This document shows, piece by piece, positions 8,654 to 18,423 of a DNA stretch of 64,000 bases. Source of the stretch: Acidobacteriota bacterium (GTDB lineage: Bacteria > Acidobacteriota > Terriglobia > Terriglobales > Acidobacteriaceae). Both the position numbers and the translations under genes were made by a program. Within the stretch, counting starts at the first letter, position 1. Every line of letters begins with the position of its first letter. The notes under the pieces are model-generated. The model had not been told where the DNA came from. It ran no database searches and worked only from the letters and a program-made list of their open reading frames with translations. The stretch is taken from contig JAFDVR010000017.1 in the NCBI GenBank assembly GCA_018268855.1, positions 310,001 through 374,000 of the forward strand, given 5' to 3'.

Positions 8654-9395
8654 GGTAAGCCTTTACCCGTTCAAAATCAGGGAAGCGCTCCTCATCCGCC
8701 TTGAACTCGCGCGAATGCACGCAGCGCCGTGAGCCTTTCATCCGCACCGGATGCTTCAGATGCAGCATCTCGTGGTACATCAGGTACTCAATCGCAAAGC
8801 GCGGCACCTGCGGCCGGTCGAAGACGCGGCTGATCACGATGGTGTTGTGTGCGGCGTCGTAATGGCCGAGAAGGCGCTTGGCATGATGTCCGCTCCATGT
8901 CAGCACCGGCTTGCCTAGAAGGCCATCAAAGAACTGCCGGTTCATCGCCTCGAAAATCTCATCGAGATCGTAGACATGCCCCTTGGCGGTAAGCAGCCGT
9001 TTGCGTCCGCGCTGCTGGCGAATCTGCTCAGCCTGCCGCGAGACACGCTCCGACTGCGTGTAGCGGCGGTAGCGATCATTGTGATTGCGTTCAATCGGCT
9101 TGCGATAGAGCTTCGCAATTAGGATGTGCGCGATGGCCTCCAGTACGCTTTGCGGTGCTTCCTCCAGCAAATCGGACAGTTGCACGTATAGCTTGCCTTC
9201 GCGCAGGCGAATGGTCGTATTCAGCGAAGTGAAGCGCCGAAACCGAATCTCAAATAGAGGCATGGGCGCGCGCGGGCGGAGATCGCGGTACGCTCGCTGG
9301 AAGGTTTCCGAAAGAGTAGGACCGGAAGGTGTGACTGCAACCGGTGGAGGCGCGGGGACTGTATCGAACAGCGATGGGAACAGGGAAGCAGTCAC
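8640..9395 (-). CDS. SprT-like / YgjP-type zinc metalloprotease
   Basis: This is a 251-aa soluble protein with a zinc-protease motif HEMLH at 208-212 followed by a conserved HSREFKADEERFP segment (227-239) that supplies the third ligand region. The N-terminal 45 residues are proline-rich and low in structure. The family is predicted to act as a peptidase on DNA- or ribosome-associated proteins, but function is not established for most members. It lies last in the minus-strand run that starts at ileS, 23 bases after the 176-aa secreted-protein gene, and its 3' end overlaps that of lgt. Confidence 0.8.
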   Translation of the reverse strand: MTASLFPSLFDTVPAPPPVAVTPSGPTLSETFQRAYRDLRPRAPMPLFEIRFRRFTSLNTTIRLREGKLYVQLSDLLEEAPQSVLEAIAHILIAKLYRKPIERNHNDRYRRYTQSERVSRQAEQIRQQRGRKRLLTAKGHVYDLDEIFEAMNRQFFDGLLGKPVLTWSGHHAKRLLGHYDAAHNTIVISRVFDRPQVPRFAIEYLMYHEMLHLKHPVRMKGSRRCVHSREFKADEERFPDFERVKAYLKRL

Positions 9396-9418
9396 TCTAG
9401 AGAACAGTGTACGAGTCT

Positions 9419-9949
9419 TCAGCGCTCCACCTCAATGCCGCGCTCCCCTTCCTTGCGCGGAGGGTGCTGCTTGAAATACTCCTTCTGTTTCGGCAGAAGT
9501 TCGGTGGCTTCCTTCTGAACATCGGCCACAGAATCCACCGCAAACTGCCGGACAATCTCGTATGTCTCGTTCTTTTCCGGCTGATTCAGCACTGATTTCC
9601 AGCGTTCTGTGGCCGCGATCAGCTTGGGCAACACCTTACGCAGGTCGCGATGGTCCTGCTCATAGGTTTCAAGATTTTCTTCGAGTTCACCGGTGATGTC
9701 GGCCACCTGCTGCATCCAGTCATGCAGATCTTCCACGCGCCCGGCTTCATACTTTTTACCGGCGAGATCCTGGATACGGTCGATCCGCGCGTCGATGATC
9801 TTCTGAAACGCAGTGATGCGCTTGTCGGGCAGCATTGCATTGTCTCGAAGCTGTTCCACCTCCTGGTCGCTAAGAGGTTCCTGCCTGCGCTGCGCGCAAC
9901 ACGGCAGGCACACAAAGAGCAGCAGCGTGATGACGAGGGAAGCACGCAT
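9419..9949 (-). CDS. Small secreted helical protein of unknown function
   Basis: This is a 176-aa protein with an N-terminal signal peptide (MRASLVITLLLFVCLPCCAQ). The two cysteines before the cleavage site could also be read as a weak lipobox. The mature part is almost entirely charged helix (for example EDLHDWMQQVADITGELEEN), suggesting a coiled-coil or helical bundle in the periplasm. It starts 3 bases after the preceding gene's stop and is therefore coupled to the 166-aa secreted protein. I do not recognise the family; both genes may be lineage-specific partners of the upstream TPR protein. Confidence 0.75.
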   Translation of the reverse strand: MRASLVITLLLFVCLPCCAQRRQEPLSDQEVEQLRDNAMLPDKRITAFQKIIDARIDRIQDLAGKKYEAGRVEDLHDWMQQVADITGELEENLETYEQDHRDLRKVLPKLIAATERWKSVLNQPEKNETYEIVRQFAVDSVADVQKEATELLPKQKEYFKQHPPRKEGERGIEVER

Positions 9950-9952
9950 CGT

Positions 9953-10453
9953 TTAGTGAGAAAAGAGTACTGCCAGCAGGCTGCTCTGTGTAGCGTTGAT
10001 GCGTTTCAGCGTCTGCTGCAGGCGGACCTTGATATCGCCGGAAACCGAGCGCGCCAGATCATGCAATCGCCGTTGCGTCTCACGTAAACGCATCTCGGCC
10101 TTCTTCAGGTCTTTACTCTTCACATTCACTTCGGAGTCGATCTGCTGCGTGCAGGCTTCCACTTTTTCCAGCGTGGCTACGGCCTGCTCCGGTTCGCCCG
10201 AGCGCAGTTGTGTGGCTGCTAGCACAGTCAAACGGTCGGCGAGTTCTGTGTAGAGATACGGCTTCTCCCGCGGCGCGGCTTCATTCGCACGTTGTTCTAA
10301 CGAGGCCAGCGCAGACGGATCGACGACGGAGTCGCCCGACGCAGCAGCGCGCGCCGAAGGACAGAATGTAAGGGTTGCGGCAAACCCGAGGCCAAGCATC
10401 GACCGTGTCCAGAACGCACGGGGCCGGGGATTGAATGAGATGACGGACAACAT
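9953..10453 (-). CDS. Small secreted protein of unknown function
   Basis: This is a 166-aa protein with a basic N-terminus, a hydrophobic core (MLGLGFAATLTFCPSARAAA) and an AxA-type signal peptidase site. The mature region is helical with regular heptad-like leucines (LASLEQRANEAA, VATLEKVEACTQQI). It lies between the TPR gene (25 bases upstream) and the 176-aa secreted protein (3 bases downstream). The shared export signal and similar helical character of the two products suggest they work together, but that is inference. No family is recognised. Confidence 0.72.
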   Translation of the reverse strand: MLSVISFNPRPRAFWTRSMLGLGFAATLTFCPSARAAASGDSVVDPSALASLEQRANEAAPREKPYLYTELADRLTVLAATQLRSGEPEQAVATLEKVEACTQQIDSEVNVKSKDLKKAEMRLRETQRRLHDLARSVSGDIKVRLQQTLKRINATQSSLLAVLFSH

Positions 10454-10478
10454 AGTGCACCGCCTTCTGCGAGCGGGT

Positions 10479-11795
10479 CTACTTTCCGCGCTCCAGAACG
10501 GGAATGCGATGTTTTGCCTCCCACTCTTCGTTTGGATAGCGGCCAGCCGCTTCCTTCAGAAATTGGCGGTAGAGTTCGACCGCCAATTTGTTGTGATGCA
10601 ATCTATCATGTGCCGTTGCCGCAAGGAAGAGGGAAGTGGCCGATGGCGCTTCTACGCTATCTCGCAGCGCCAGCGCCCGCAGCACCGTTTCGGAATCCTT
10701 GTTGGCCGAAGCCGCGAAAGCCAGGTGCGAAGCCACCGACGCCATCTCCGCTTTGGAGGAAAACGCCGCAGGATTCGCCAGCGCTCTTTCAAACGCCTTC
10801 TGTGCCTCCGCCGGGTGGCTTGCACGAATAAGCGCGCTGCCCCAGTCGTCTAACAGGGCAGCATCGTCCGGTGTCGTCTTTAGGAGCGCTTCGTACAAAG
10901 GCAACGCCTTATCCGGCGTTCCGCCTTGCACATACAGCCGAGCTAGCATCCGTTTCAAGGCCGCATCCTCAGGATGCGCCGCAACGACAGGCTCCAAAGA
11001 CGCAATCGCTCCAGCGGCATCTCCCGATCCACCCTGAATGCTGGCCAGTTTCGCCGCAAGCTCAGGATCGCCAGGGTGCTTCGCCAAGGCAGATTGAAGC
11101 ACCGTCTTTGCCTCATCTGGCTTCTTCTGCGCCTGCAACGCCCGCGCCAAGCCGACCGACGCCTGCACATCTCCCGATGTGATCTCAAGAGTTTTGCGAA
11201 ATTGCGCTTCCGCCGAAGCCGGATCGCCCGCCTGCACGGCAAGTTGCGTGGCCAGAGCACGATCGTCTGCCGTCTCCGGAGAGATCTTCAGCGCTTCCAG
11301 CAGTTCGTTCCGCGCCTCCGCCGGATGCTGCGCCGCATCGATCTGCGCCATCGCCCGCCACGCACGCGCACGCAGACTCAGATCGCCGCTCGCAGGCGTC
11401 AGCGTGACCGCCACCGCAAGCTGATCACGCGCTTCGGCCATCTGCCCGTTCCGCGCCAGCAGCAACCCCAGTGCGAGATGCGCTTCAAACTGTTTAGGAT
11501 CGACAGTAATCGCAGCCAGATACGCAGTTTTCGCAGCTTCGGAGTGGTTCAGGGCGTCTTCTGCGAGACCAAGATCGTATGCCGCACGCGTATTCTTCTT
11601 ATCGCGACTGACAATCGCAGCCAGAACATCGCGCGCCTTGGCAAAATCATTCGCCTGGAGCAAATCTTCCGCTCGCTGCAACTGCTGCTGTGCCTGCTTC
11701 TGCTCCTCTTCCACTTCCAGAGGCGAGCGCGTACCCGCAGGCATCTGCGCCAGCAGGGAAGTCGAAATCAGCAGAAATACCGCAGCGATTTTCAT
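10479..11795 (-). CDS. Secreted tetratricopeptide-repeat protein
   Basis: This is a 438-aa protein with a signal peptide (MKIAAVFLLISTSLLA) and about nine TPR units recognisable by repeated A-Y-L-G/A-x-A spacing, for example AAYDLGLAEDALNHSEAAKT and AHLALGLLLARNGQMAEARD. TPR arrays are protein-binding scaffolds; the export signal puts it in the periplasm or outer membrane. Its ATG overlaps the uvrA stop by 4 bases (ATGA), and the two small secreted proteins follow. The coupling to uvrA is probably just operon packing. Confidence 0.85.
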   Translation of the reverse strand: MKIAAVFLLISTSLLAQMPAGTRSPLEVEEEQKQAQQQLQRAEDLLQANDFAKARDVLAAIVSRDKKNTRAAYDLGLAEDALNHSEAAKTAYLAAITVDPKQFEAHLALGLLLARNGQMAEARDQLAVAVTLTPASGDLSLRARAWRAMAQIDAAQHPAEARNELLEALKISPETADDRALATQLAVQAGDPASAEAQFRKTLEITSGDVQASVGLARALQAQKKPDEAKTVLQSALAKHPGDPELAAKLASIQGGSGDAAGAIASLEPVVAAHPEDAALKRMLARLYVQGGTPDKALPLYEALLKTTPDDAALLDDWGSALIRASHPAEAQKAFERALANPAAFSSKAEMASVASHLAFAASANKDSETVLRALALRDSVEAPSATSLFLAATAHDRLHHNKLAVELYRQFLKEAAGRYPNEEWEAKHRIPVLERGK

Positions 11796-14731
11796 GCACC
11801 CTCAAGCACCGGAGCGAGCCACTTGCCGGTGTGCGATGCGGGAACGCGCGCGATCTCCTCGGGCGTTCCGGTGGCGACCACCATGCCGCCGCCGGCGCCG
11901 CCCTCGGGCCCCATGTCAATCACGTAATCCGCACTCTTGATCACATCCATGTTGTGTTCGATCACCAGCAGCGACCCGCCGCCCTCAATCAATTTCTGAA
12001 ACGCCGCCAGCAACCGGCTCACATCCTCAAAGTGCAACCCGGTTGTCGGCTCGTCAAGAATGTACAACACCCGGCTCGCCGCCGCGCGCTTGCCATCTCC
12101 GCGTGCAGATGTGACGGAACGAATAGATGCAAGGTGAGCGGCCAGCTTCACGCGCTGCGCCTCGCCGCCGGAGAGCGTAGTGGCCGACTGGCCCAGCCGC
12201 ACGTATCCAAGACCAACTTCATCCAGCACCGTCAGCCTATCCACAATCTTCGGATGGCCAGCGAAGTAACTGATCGCGTCCTTCACCGTCATGCCGAGCA
12301 CGTCGTGGATGTTCTTGTTCTTGTACTTCACCTCAAGAATGCCGGCCTTGTAGCGCGTGCCATTGCATTCTTCGCAGGGGAGTTCGACGTCCGCAAGAAA
12401 CTGCATCTCGACCGTGACCGTGCCATCGCCCTCGCAGACATCGCAACGTCCGCCTGGCACGTTGAACGAGAACGACCCTGCCGTATAACTCTTCCGCCGC
12501 GCGTCCGGCTGCGATGCAAACAGTTCGCGAATCGCATCGAACGCCTTGATATACGTCACAGGATTCGAGCGCGGCGTACGGCCAATCGGCGACTGGTCCA
12601 CCAGCACCACTTCGCGCAGATTGTGCGTGCCTGTCAGTTCGCGATAGAGGTTTGTAACATCGCCGCCCTCACTCTGACCTAACGCATGTTGCAGCCCCTG
12701 GTAGAGCACCTGATGTACCAGCGTGGACTTGCCCGAGCCCGACACGCCAGTGACGCACACCAGCATCCCCAGCGGAATCTCCACATCCACACCGCGCAGA
12801 TTGTGCGAACGCGCACCCTTCAGCTTCAGCACCTCGCGCGTAGGCTCCCGGCGATCACGCGGCAGACGAATGCTTGATTGCCCGGAAAGGTATTTGCCCG
12901 TCAGCGAATTCGCATCGTGGCTCACTTCGTCCACCGTGCCTTCAGCGAGCAGCTTTCCACCCAACTCGCCCGCACCGGGGCCAAGATCGATCAGCCGGTC
13001 CGCCGCGCGAATCACATCGGGATCGTGCTCGACCACCAACATCGTGTTGCCGAGGTCGCGCAACGAATGCAGAATCCGCACCAGCTTCACCGTATCGCGC
13101 GAGTGCAAACCAATCGAAGGCTCATCCAGCACGTACAACGCGCCTACCAGCTTTGATCCAAGCGACGATGCAAGCTGAATACGCTGCGACTCGCCACCGC
13201 TCAACGTCGAACTCAGACGATCGAGCGTCAGATACTCCAACCCGACTTCCACAAGAAAGCCCGTGCGCTGCCGCACCTCTTCCAGAATCTTGCCTGCGAT
13301 CTCCTGTTGCGATGGCGTAAGCACCAACGAATCGAAAAACTCGCGCGCCGCTGTGATCGTCAGCGCAGACGCCTCACAAATATTTCTCTCATTCAGCAGA
13401 ACCGCCCGGGCTTCTGCACGCAGCCGTTGGCCCTTGCAATCCGGACACGGCGCATAGCCGCGATATTTCGACAGGAACACGCGCACATGCAGCTTGTACT
13501 TCTTGCGGTCCAATTCGGCAAAGAAGCCGCGAATGCCATGGAAGCTGCCTTCGCCCTCCCACAGCAATTCCTGCTGCGCGGGCGTCAGGTCAAACCACGG
13601 CCTGTTCGTCGGAATGCTCTTCGACTTCGCGAACTTCTTCATCTCGCCGTGATGCGCGCGATACTTCGGCTTCGTCCACGGATCGATCGCACCTTCATCC
13701 AGCGTCTTCGACTTGTCCGGCACAATCAGGTTCGGATCAAAGTCGATGGTGTTGCCAAAACCCTGGCAGCGCGGGCAAGCGCCAAACGGATTGTTGAACG
13801 AGAACAGCCGCGGCTCCGGCTCGCGATACGCACGATGGCAAGTGGTGCACTCAAACGCAGCAGAGAAGCGAAGCTCCTTCGGCTCGCCTTCACCCTCGCG
13901 CGGTACGGTAAGAAAACGCACCTCGCCCGACTCGCGATAGCCCGTCTCAATCGCATCCACAATACGCGAACGGATGTCTGCCGAAACCGCAATGCGGTCC
14001 ACCAGCACAAAGATGGGCTCGTTGAAGTTCAACTCCAGCAAACTCTCCGGCGTGGAGAACTCAACGATGCTGCCGTTTTGAAAGAGGCGATTGTAGCCAC
14101 GCTTACGCAACTCGCCCAACCTGTCCTTCAATGCGTCACTCAGATCGACAACCGGCTCAGGCTTCGCCTTCTTCGCAGCAGTTTTTTTCTTCGCTGGCTT
14201 GGGCGCTTCTTCTTCCGGTACAGAAGCCTCCAACAACGGCTCCAGCTTTACCTCAGCGCGCACAATCGGGAAGAGCACCTGCAAGCGCGTGCCTTCGCCC
14301 AGCGCGATCACCGCCGCGGCAATCTCATCCACCGTGTCGCGCTTCACCACGCCGCCGCAGTGCAGACACGTCACCGTGCCGCAGCGCGCGTAGAGCAAAC
14401 GCATATAGTCGTAGATTTCCGTCGCCGTCGCCACGGTCGAGCGCGGATTGCGCGTCTGGTTCTTCTGCTTGATGGCGATTGCGGGAGCAAGACCCTCCAT
14501 GTGATCGACGTCGGGCTTCTCAATCCGTTCCAAAAACTGCCGCGCATACGCCGAGAGCGACTCCACATAGCGCCGCTGCCCCTCGGCATACACCGTGTCA
14601 AACGCAAGCGAACTCTTGCCCGAACCCGACACGCCGCTCACCACGGTCATCTGCCCGTGAGGAATGTCAACGTCGATACCCTTCAGGTTATGCGTGCGCG
14701 CGCCGCGAATAATGATGGCGTCGTTGCTCAT
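11792..14731 (-). CDS. uvrA: UvrABC system subunit A
   Basis: This is the ATPase damage sensor of nucleotide excision repair (979 aa). Landmarks in order are first Walker A GVSGSGKSSLAFD, zinc module CLHCGG, second zinc module CTTCHRAYREP...CPRCQGFG, signature LSGGESQRIQLA, second Walker A GVSGSGKSTLVHQ, third zinc module CDVCEGDG...CEECNGTR, signature LSGGEAQRVKLA and Walker B ILDEPTTGLHF. There is an unusual Lys/Ala-rich insert around residues 185-200 (PKPAKKKTAAKKAKPEP). The start is immediately adjacent to the lspA stop with no gap, and the stop overlaps the TPR gene, so uvrA sits inside the ileS-lspA operon. Confidence 0.97.
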   Translation of the reverse strand: MSNDAIIIRGARTHNLKGIDVDIPHGQMTVVSGVSGSGKSSLAFDTVYAEGQRRYVESLSAYARQFLERIEKPDVDHMEGLAPAIAIKQKNQTRNPRSTVATATEIYDYMRLLYARCGTVTCLHCGGVVKRDTVDEIAAAVIALGEGTRLQVLFPIVRAEVKLEPLLEASVPEEEAPKPAKKKTAAKKAKPEPVVDLSDALKDRLGELRKRGYNRLFQNGSIVEFSTPESLLELNFNEPIFVLVDRIAVSADIRSRIVDAIETGYRESGEVRFLTVPREGEGEPKELRFSAAFECTTCHRAYREPEPRLFSFNNPFGACPRCQGFGNTIDFDPNLIVPDKSKTLDEGAIDPWTKPKYRAHHGEMKKFAKSKSIPTNRPWFDLTPAQQELLWEGEGSFHGIRGFFAELDRKKYKLHVRVFLSKYRGYAPCPDCKGQRLRAEARAVLLNERNICEASALTITAAREFFDSLVLTPSQQEIAGKILEEVRQRTGFLVEVGLEYLTLDRLSSTLSGGESQRIQLASSLGSKLVGALYVLDEPSIGLHSRDTVKLVRILHSLRDLGNTMLVVEHDPDVIRAADRLIDLGPGAGELGGKLLAEGTVDEVSHDANSLTGKYLSGQSSIRLPRDRREPTREVLKLKGARSHNLRGVDVEIPLGMLVCVTGVSGSGKSTLVHQVLYQGLQHALGQSEGGDVTNLYRELTGTHNLREVVLVDQSPIGRTPRSNPVTYIKAFDAIRELFASQPDARRKSYTAGSFSFNVPGGRCDVCEGDGTVTVEMQFLADVELPCEECNGTRYKAGILEVKYKNKNIHDVLGMTVKDAISYFAGHPKIVDRLTVLDEVGLGYVRLGQSATTLSGGEAQRVKLAAHLASIRSVTSARGDGKRAAASRVLYILDEPTTGLHFEDVSRLLAAFQKLIEGGGSLLVIEHNMDVIKSADYVIDMGPEGGAGGGMVVATGTPEEIARVPASHTGKWLAPVLEGA

Positions 14732-15265
14732 TTAGTGATCCACCACAGCATTGTCATTCCGAGGCGTAGATGAGGAATCTGTTTTTTCGCGCGGCCAAAT
14801 AATCTCAATCATCAACAGAGCAGCGCCAACGCAGATGCAGCTATCGGCAATGTTGAAGTCGGGCCAGTGATACGAGCCGATGTGCACCTCAAGAAAATCG
14901 ATCACGTAATGCAACACGGCGCGGTCGTACAGATTGCCAAGCGCGCCGCCAAGAATCAGCCCCAGGCCAACACCCGCAGGCGTCCATTCGCGTCCAATGC
15001 GCCAGATGGCAATCGCAACAATGATGACTGCGATGACCGAGAAGGCAATCAGCCCAAGCCGCACACGCTCCGGCGAAGTGGATTGTCCGAAGATGGAAAA
15101 CGCTGCGCCAAAGTTCAGCACATGCGAGATGCGGAACACCTTCGGGATCACCGTGATGCCGCCGCCAAGCGGCACATGCTGATTGATCCAAAGTTTGCTC
15201 ACGCGGTCGAGCACAATCGCGAGAACACTGATCACATAAATCCAGATACGTGCGTCTTTCTTCAC
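14732..15265 (-). CDS. lspA: Lipoprotein signal peptidase (signal peptidase II)
   Basis: This four-span inner-membrane aspartyl protease removes signal peptides from lipidated prolipoproteins. I use the GTG at 15265 (177 aa, starting KKDARIWIYVISV after the initiator). It overlaps the ileS stop as GTGA, the usual ileS-lspA coupling, while the longer reading adds 23 unrelated residues. The catalytic aspartates sit in the YDRAVLHYVIDFLEV and FNIADSCICVG motifs. The last ~17 residues after the final membrane span (REKTDSSSTPRNDN) are encoded by a copy of the intergenic REP-like repeat, so the native C-terminus has been extended or replaced. Confidence 0.93.
   Translation of the reverse strand: MKKDARIWIYVISVLAIVLDRVSKLWINQHVPLGGGITVIPKVFRISHVLNFGAAFSIFGQSTSPERVRLGLIAFSVIAVIIVAIAIWRIGREWTPAGVGLGLILGGALGNLYDRAVLHYVIDFLEVHIGSYHWPDFNIADSCICVGAALLMIEIIWPREKTDSSSTPRNDNAVVDH
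14751..14795. repeat. REP-like repeat copy inside the 3' end of lspA
   Basis: Read on the minus strand this stretch follows the same pattern as the intergenic repeats at 21153-21225 and 50826-50899: CGCG, then AAAA, CAGATTCCTC, a variable few bases, and TCGGAATGACAA. It is in frame with lspA and encodes its tail. Confidence 0.65.
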
Positions 15266-18156
15266 TGCGCACCTGCTTCTGCCGTCATCGGCGCAAAACC
15301 GACGGCATCCAATGCAGTCGCGCAACGCGCGCAAACGGTGGACCAGCGATCATCGCTACCAACGTCATTCGTAAACCGCCAGCAACGCTCACACTTAGTG
15401 CCAGGCGCTTTGGCCACGCTGCTTCTAAAATCGTCAGCCTGCTGACCAGCCACAGGCTCAGCCTTCTGAAGAATTACGCTCGATACGTTGAACAGCTCTG
15501 GCAATGCATCGCGGTACTTCTCAAGAAGCTGATACTTGGCATTCGCGCCATCGTTCAACCGCTCAATGTAAGCAGCCGCTTCGAGTGCTTTGCCGATCGT
15601 CTTATCCGCGCGCATGGATTCGAGCATCAGAAGAATGCCCGAGCGATAGCTCAGCAGCGATTGGAAATCAGCAAGTATGGTTTGCGATGCTTCCGGAGGC
15701 GCAAGACTTTCCGATGCAGGGAAGCCTGCGATATGAACGCTCTTCTCACGTCCATCCACCTCCGGCATGTACTCCCAAACCTCATCCGCAGTGAACGAAA
15801 GGATCGGCGCAACCATCCGCACCAGCGCTTCCGTAATCTTCCAGATCGCAGTTTGTGCCGAGCGCCGCTCAACCGCCTTCGGTGCCAGCGTGTAGAGCCG
15901 GTCCTTCAATACATCCAGGTAGAAGGCCGAAAGCTCTGAGTTACAAAACTCATTCAGCGCGTGATACGCGCGATGAAATTCAAATTCGTCATACGCCTTG
16001 CGAACTTTCTTCACCACCTCAGCACAACGCGCAAGCATGTACTGGTCGAGCGGCTGCATGTCGTTCCACGCAACTTCATCCTCCGCCGGAACAAACCCGT
16101 CGAGATTCGCCAGTAGGAAGCGGAACGTATTGCGCAGCTTGCGATAGATCTCTTCCGCCAGCCGCTTCATCAACGGCACAGACGCGATCACGTCCTCGCG
16201 GAAATCCACCGACGCCACCCACAAGCGAACAATGTCCGCGCCAAGCTGGTCCATCACCAGCACCGGATCAACACCATTGCCAAGCGACTTCGAAAACGCG
16301 CGACGTTGCTCATCCAGCGTCCATCCGCTCGTCGCCACCATCTTGTAGGGAGCCTTGTCGCGCAGACCGACAGACGCCAGCAGCGACGAGTGGAACCATC
16401 CGCGATGCTGATCGCCGCCCTCGGTGTACAGGTCGGCAGGGAAGCGAAGCTCCGGTTCTACTTCCAACACCGCATGCCAGCTCGACCCACTCTCAAACCA
16501 CACATCGAGAATGTCCATCTCCTTGCGGAACTCGGTTGCACCGCACGCGCATGCAGTGCCCGCAGGCAGTAGCTCCTCAGCTTCGTAGCCATACCAGGCA
16601 TCCGCGCCTTCGGCGTTGAACTTCTCCACAATGCTCTTGTTGATTGCTGGATTGTTCAGCGTCTTCGAACACTTCTTGCAGAGAAACACCGCAATCGGCA
16701 CGCCCCAGATTCTTTGCCGCGAGATGCACCAGTCGGGTCGCGTCGCAATCATGTTGCTGATGCGCTCTTCGCCCCAACTAGGGTCCCACTTCACGCGCTT
16801 GATCTCGTCCAGCGCACGCTGCCGAAAGGTGGTGTTGTCCATCGGCGTCTCCATGCCGATGAACCACTGCTCCGTCGCGCGATAGATCACCGGACGGTGG
16901 CAGCGCCAGCAGTGCGGATAGCTGTGATGGATATCGCTGCGCCCCATCAGAGCGCCGCGCGCTTGCAGCAACTCGATAATCTTGTCGTTCGCTTTGTAGA
17001 CGTGCAAGTTGTCGTACTCTGGCAGACCGTTCCGCAGAATGCCCGCATCATCCACATCGCACACCTGCGAGAGGGCATACTTCTTGCCCGTCGCAAAGTC
17101 GTCCGGTCCATGCGCCGGAGCGGTGTGTACTCCACCCGTACCTTGCTCGGTCGTCACATACTCGGCCATCACACCGGGGACCATGCGCTCCAGGAACGGA
17201 TGCTGAAACTCCACGCGCTCCAGCTTCTCACCGTGGAAGCGCTCAATCTCTTTCGCTGCCTCCAATCCGCAAGCAGCCTTCACGCTTTCCACCAACTCGG
17301 AGACTACGATGTACACCGCGCCATCCGTGTTCTCCAGCGCAACGTATTCAAATTCAGGATGGAAGGCGATGGCCATCGATGCAGGAAGCGTCCACGGCGT
17401 GGTCGTCCAGATCAGCCCATAGACTTGCTTGCCCGCAAGCTGCGCATCAATCTTCGCCGGATCGCTCTTCAGCGCATAACGTACGTACACCGACGGCGAG
17501 GTATGCATCTCGTACTCCACCTCGGCCTCGGCCAGGGCGGTCTTGTCGTGCATGCACCAGTAGACCGGCCTTAGTCCCTTGTAGACATACTCTTTCTCGA
17601 AGAATTCGTAGAACGTCTCGAGGATTTTGGCCTCATACTCATGGGTCATCGTGAGATACGGTTTCTCCCACCGTCCCAAGACACCCATGCGCACAAACTG
17701 CGACCGCTGCAGGTCCACATACTTCTGCGCGTACTCGCGGCAGAGGCGGCGGACGGTCAGCGCATCCATCTCCAGCTTTTTGCGCCCAAGCTGCTCGTCC
17801 ACCTTGATCTCAATCGGAAGACCGTGGCAGTCCCAGCCGGGAACATAAGGAGCGTCGAAACCCGCCATGGACTTCGACTTCACCACCATGTCCTTGATGA
17901 CTTTATTCAGAGCATGGCCCAGGTGGATGGCGCCATTGGCATACGGCGGCCCGTCGTGCAGGATGTACTTTTCCGCGCCCTCGCGCGCCTTGCGAATCTG
18001 GCCGTAGAGGTCCTCGTCCTGCCACTTTTTCAGGCGGACAGGTTCGTTCTGCGGCAGGCCGGCCTTCATGGGGAAGGCGGTCTTTGGCAGGTTCAGGGTG
18101 TCTTTCAAAAGGCGGGGTTTTGCTGCGCCGTCCGGCTGAGTGTGCTGCTCTTGCAT
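15262..18156 (-). CDS. ileS: Isoleucyl-tRNA synthetase
   Basis: This is a class I synthetase that charges tRNA-Ile with isoleucine. I choose the internal ATG at 18156 (MQEQHTQPDG, 964 aa), which has GGAG upstream; the longer reading from 18210 adds 18 residues with no homology signal. Visible landmarks are the HIGH motif as HLGH in GPPYANGAIHLGHALNK, an editing domain with GWDCHGLPIE just before it, the KMSKS loop as FSKSLGN, and a C-terminal zinc finger CERCWRF...CARC. It is the first gene of the minus-strand run leading to the SprT-like protease. No T-box leader was evident in the 200 bases upstream. Confidence 0.97.
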   Translation of the reverse strand: MQEQHTQPDGAAKPRLLKDTLNLPKTAFPMKAGLPQNEPVRLKKWQDEDLYGQIRKAREGAEKYILHDGPPYANGAIHLGHALNKVIKDMVVKSKSMAGFDAPYVPGWDCHGLPIEIKVDEQLGRKKLEMDALTVRRLCREYAQKYVDLQRSQFVRMGVLGRWEKPYLTMTHEYEAKILETFYEFFEKEYVYKGLRPVYWCMHDKTALAEAEVEYEMHTSPSVYVRYALKSDPAKIDAQLAGKQVYGLIWTTTPWTLPASMAIAFHPEFEYVALENTDGAVYIVVSELVESVKAACGLEAAKEIERFHGEKLERVEFQHPFLERMVPGVMAEYVTTEQGTGGVHTAPAHGPDDFATGKKYALSQVCDVDDAGILRNGLPEYDNLHVYKANDKIIELLQARGALMGRSDIHHSYPHCWRCHRPVIYRATEQWFIGMETPMDNTTFRQRALDEIKRVKWDPSWGEERISNMIATRPDWCISRQRIWGVPIAVFLCKKCSKTLNNPAINKSIVEKFNAEGADAWYGYEAEELLPAGTACACGATEFRKEMDILDVWFESGSSWHAVLEVEPELRFPADLYTEGGDQHRGWFHSSLLASVGLRDKAPYKMVATSGWTLDEQRRAFSKSLGNGVDPVLVMDQLGADIVRLWVASVDFREDVIASVPLMKRLAEEIYRKLRNTFRFLLANLDGFVPAEDEVAWNDMQPLDQYMLARCAEVVKKVRKAYDEFEFHRAYHALNEFCNSELSAFYLDVLKDRLYTLAPKAVERRSAQTAIWKITEALVRMVAPILSFTADEVWEYMPEVDGREKSVHIAGFPASESLAPPEASQTILADFQSLLSYRSGILLMLESMRADKTIGKALEAAAYIERLNDGANAKYQLLEKYRDALPELFNVSSVILQKAEPVAGQQADDFRSSVAKAPGTKCERCWRFTNDVGSDDRWSTVCARCATALDAVGFAPMTAEAGAQ

Positions 18157-18423
18157 CCTGTCTCCGTAGCTTGGGGCCAAGTCTTCATTGTATCGGCTAC
18201 AAGGGTGCATGTGCCGGGGCGGATACCTGCGCCACTTGCCGCGACAAATTGCCTGAATCTGCGTCTAACGTGAGTAGGACAGCAGGCAGGGCTGTGTCTT
18301 CTGTACACTGTTCGCGGAGTCCATGAGGCGGTACCTCCCGTGGAACCGGCAAACCAGACCGGGACAGGGATGCGGTAAAGTTCGAACATAAAGGCAGGGC
18401 CATGCGGAGGCCCGCCGCAGAGA

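Noticed and set aside
13307..14773. 488-aa plus-strand ORF antisense to uvrA
   Set aside because: Arg/Leu-rich composition typical of a shadow frame of a GC-rich gene, no ribosome site, and complete overlap with a certain gene.
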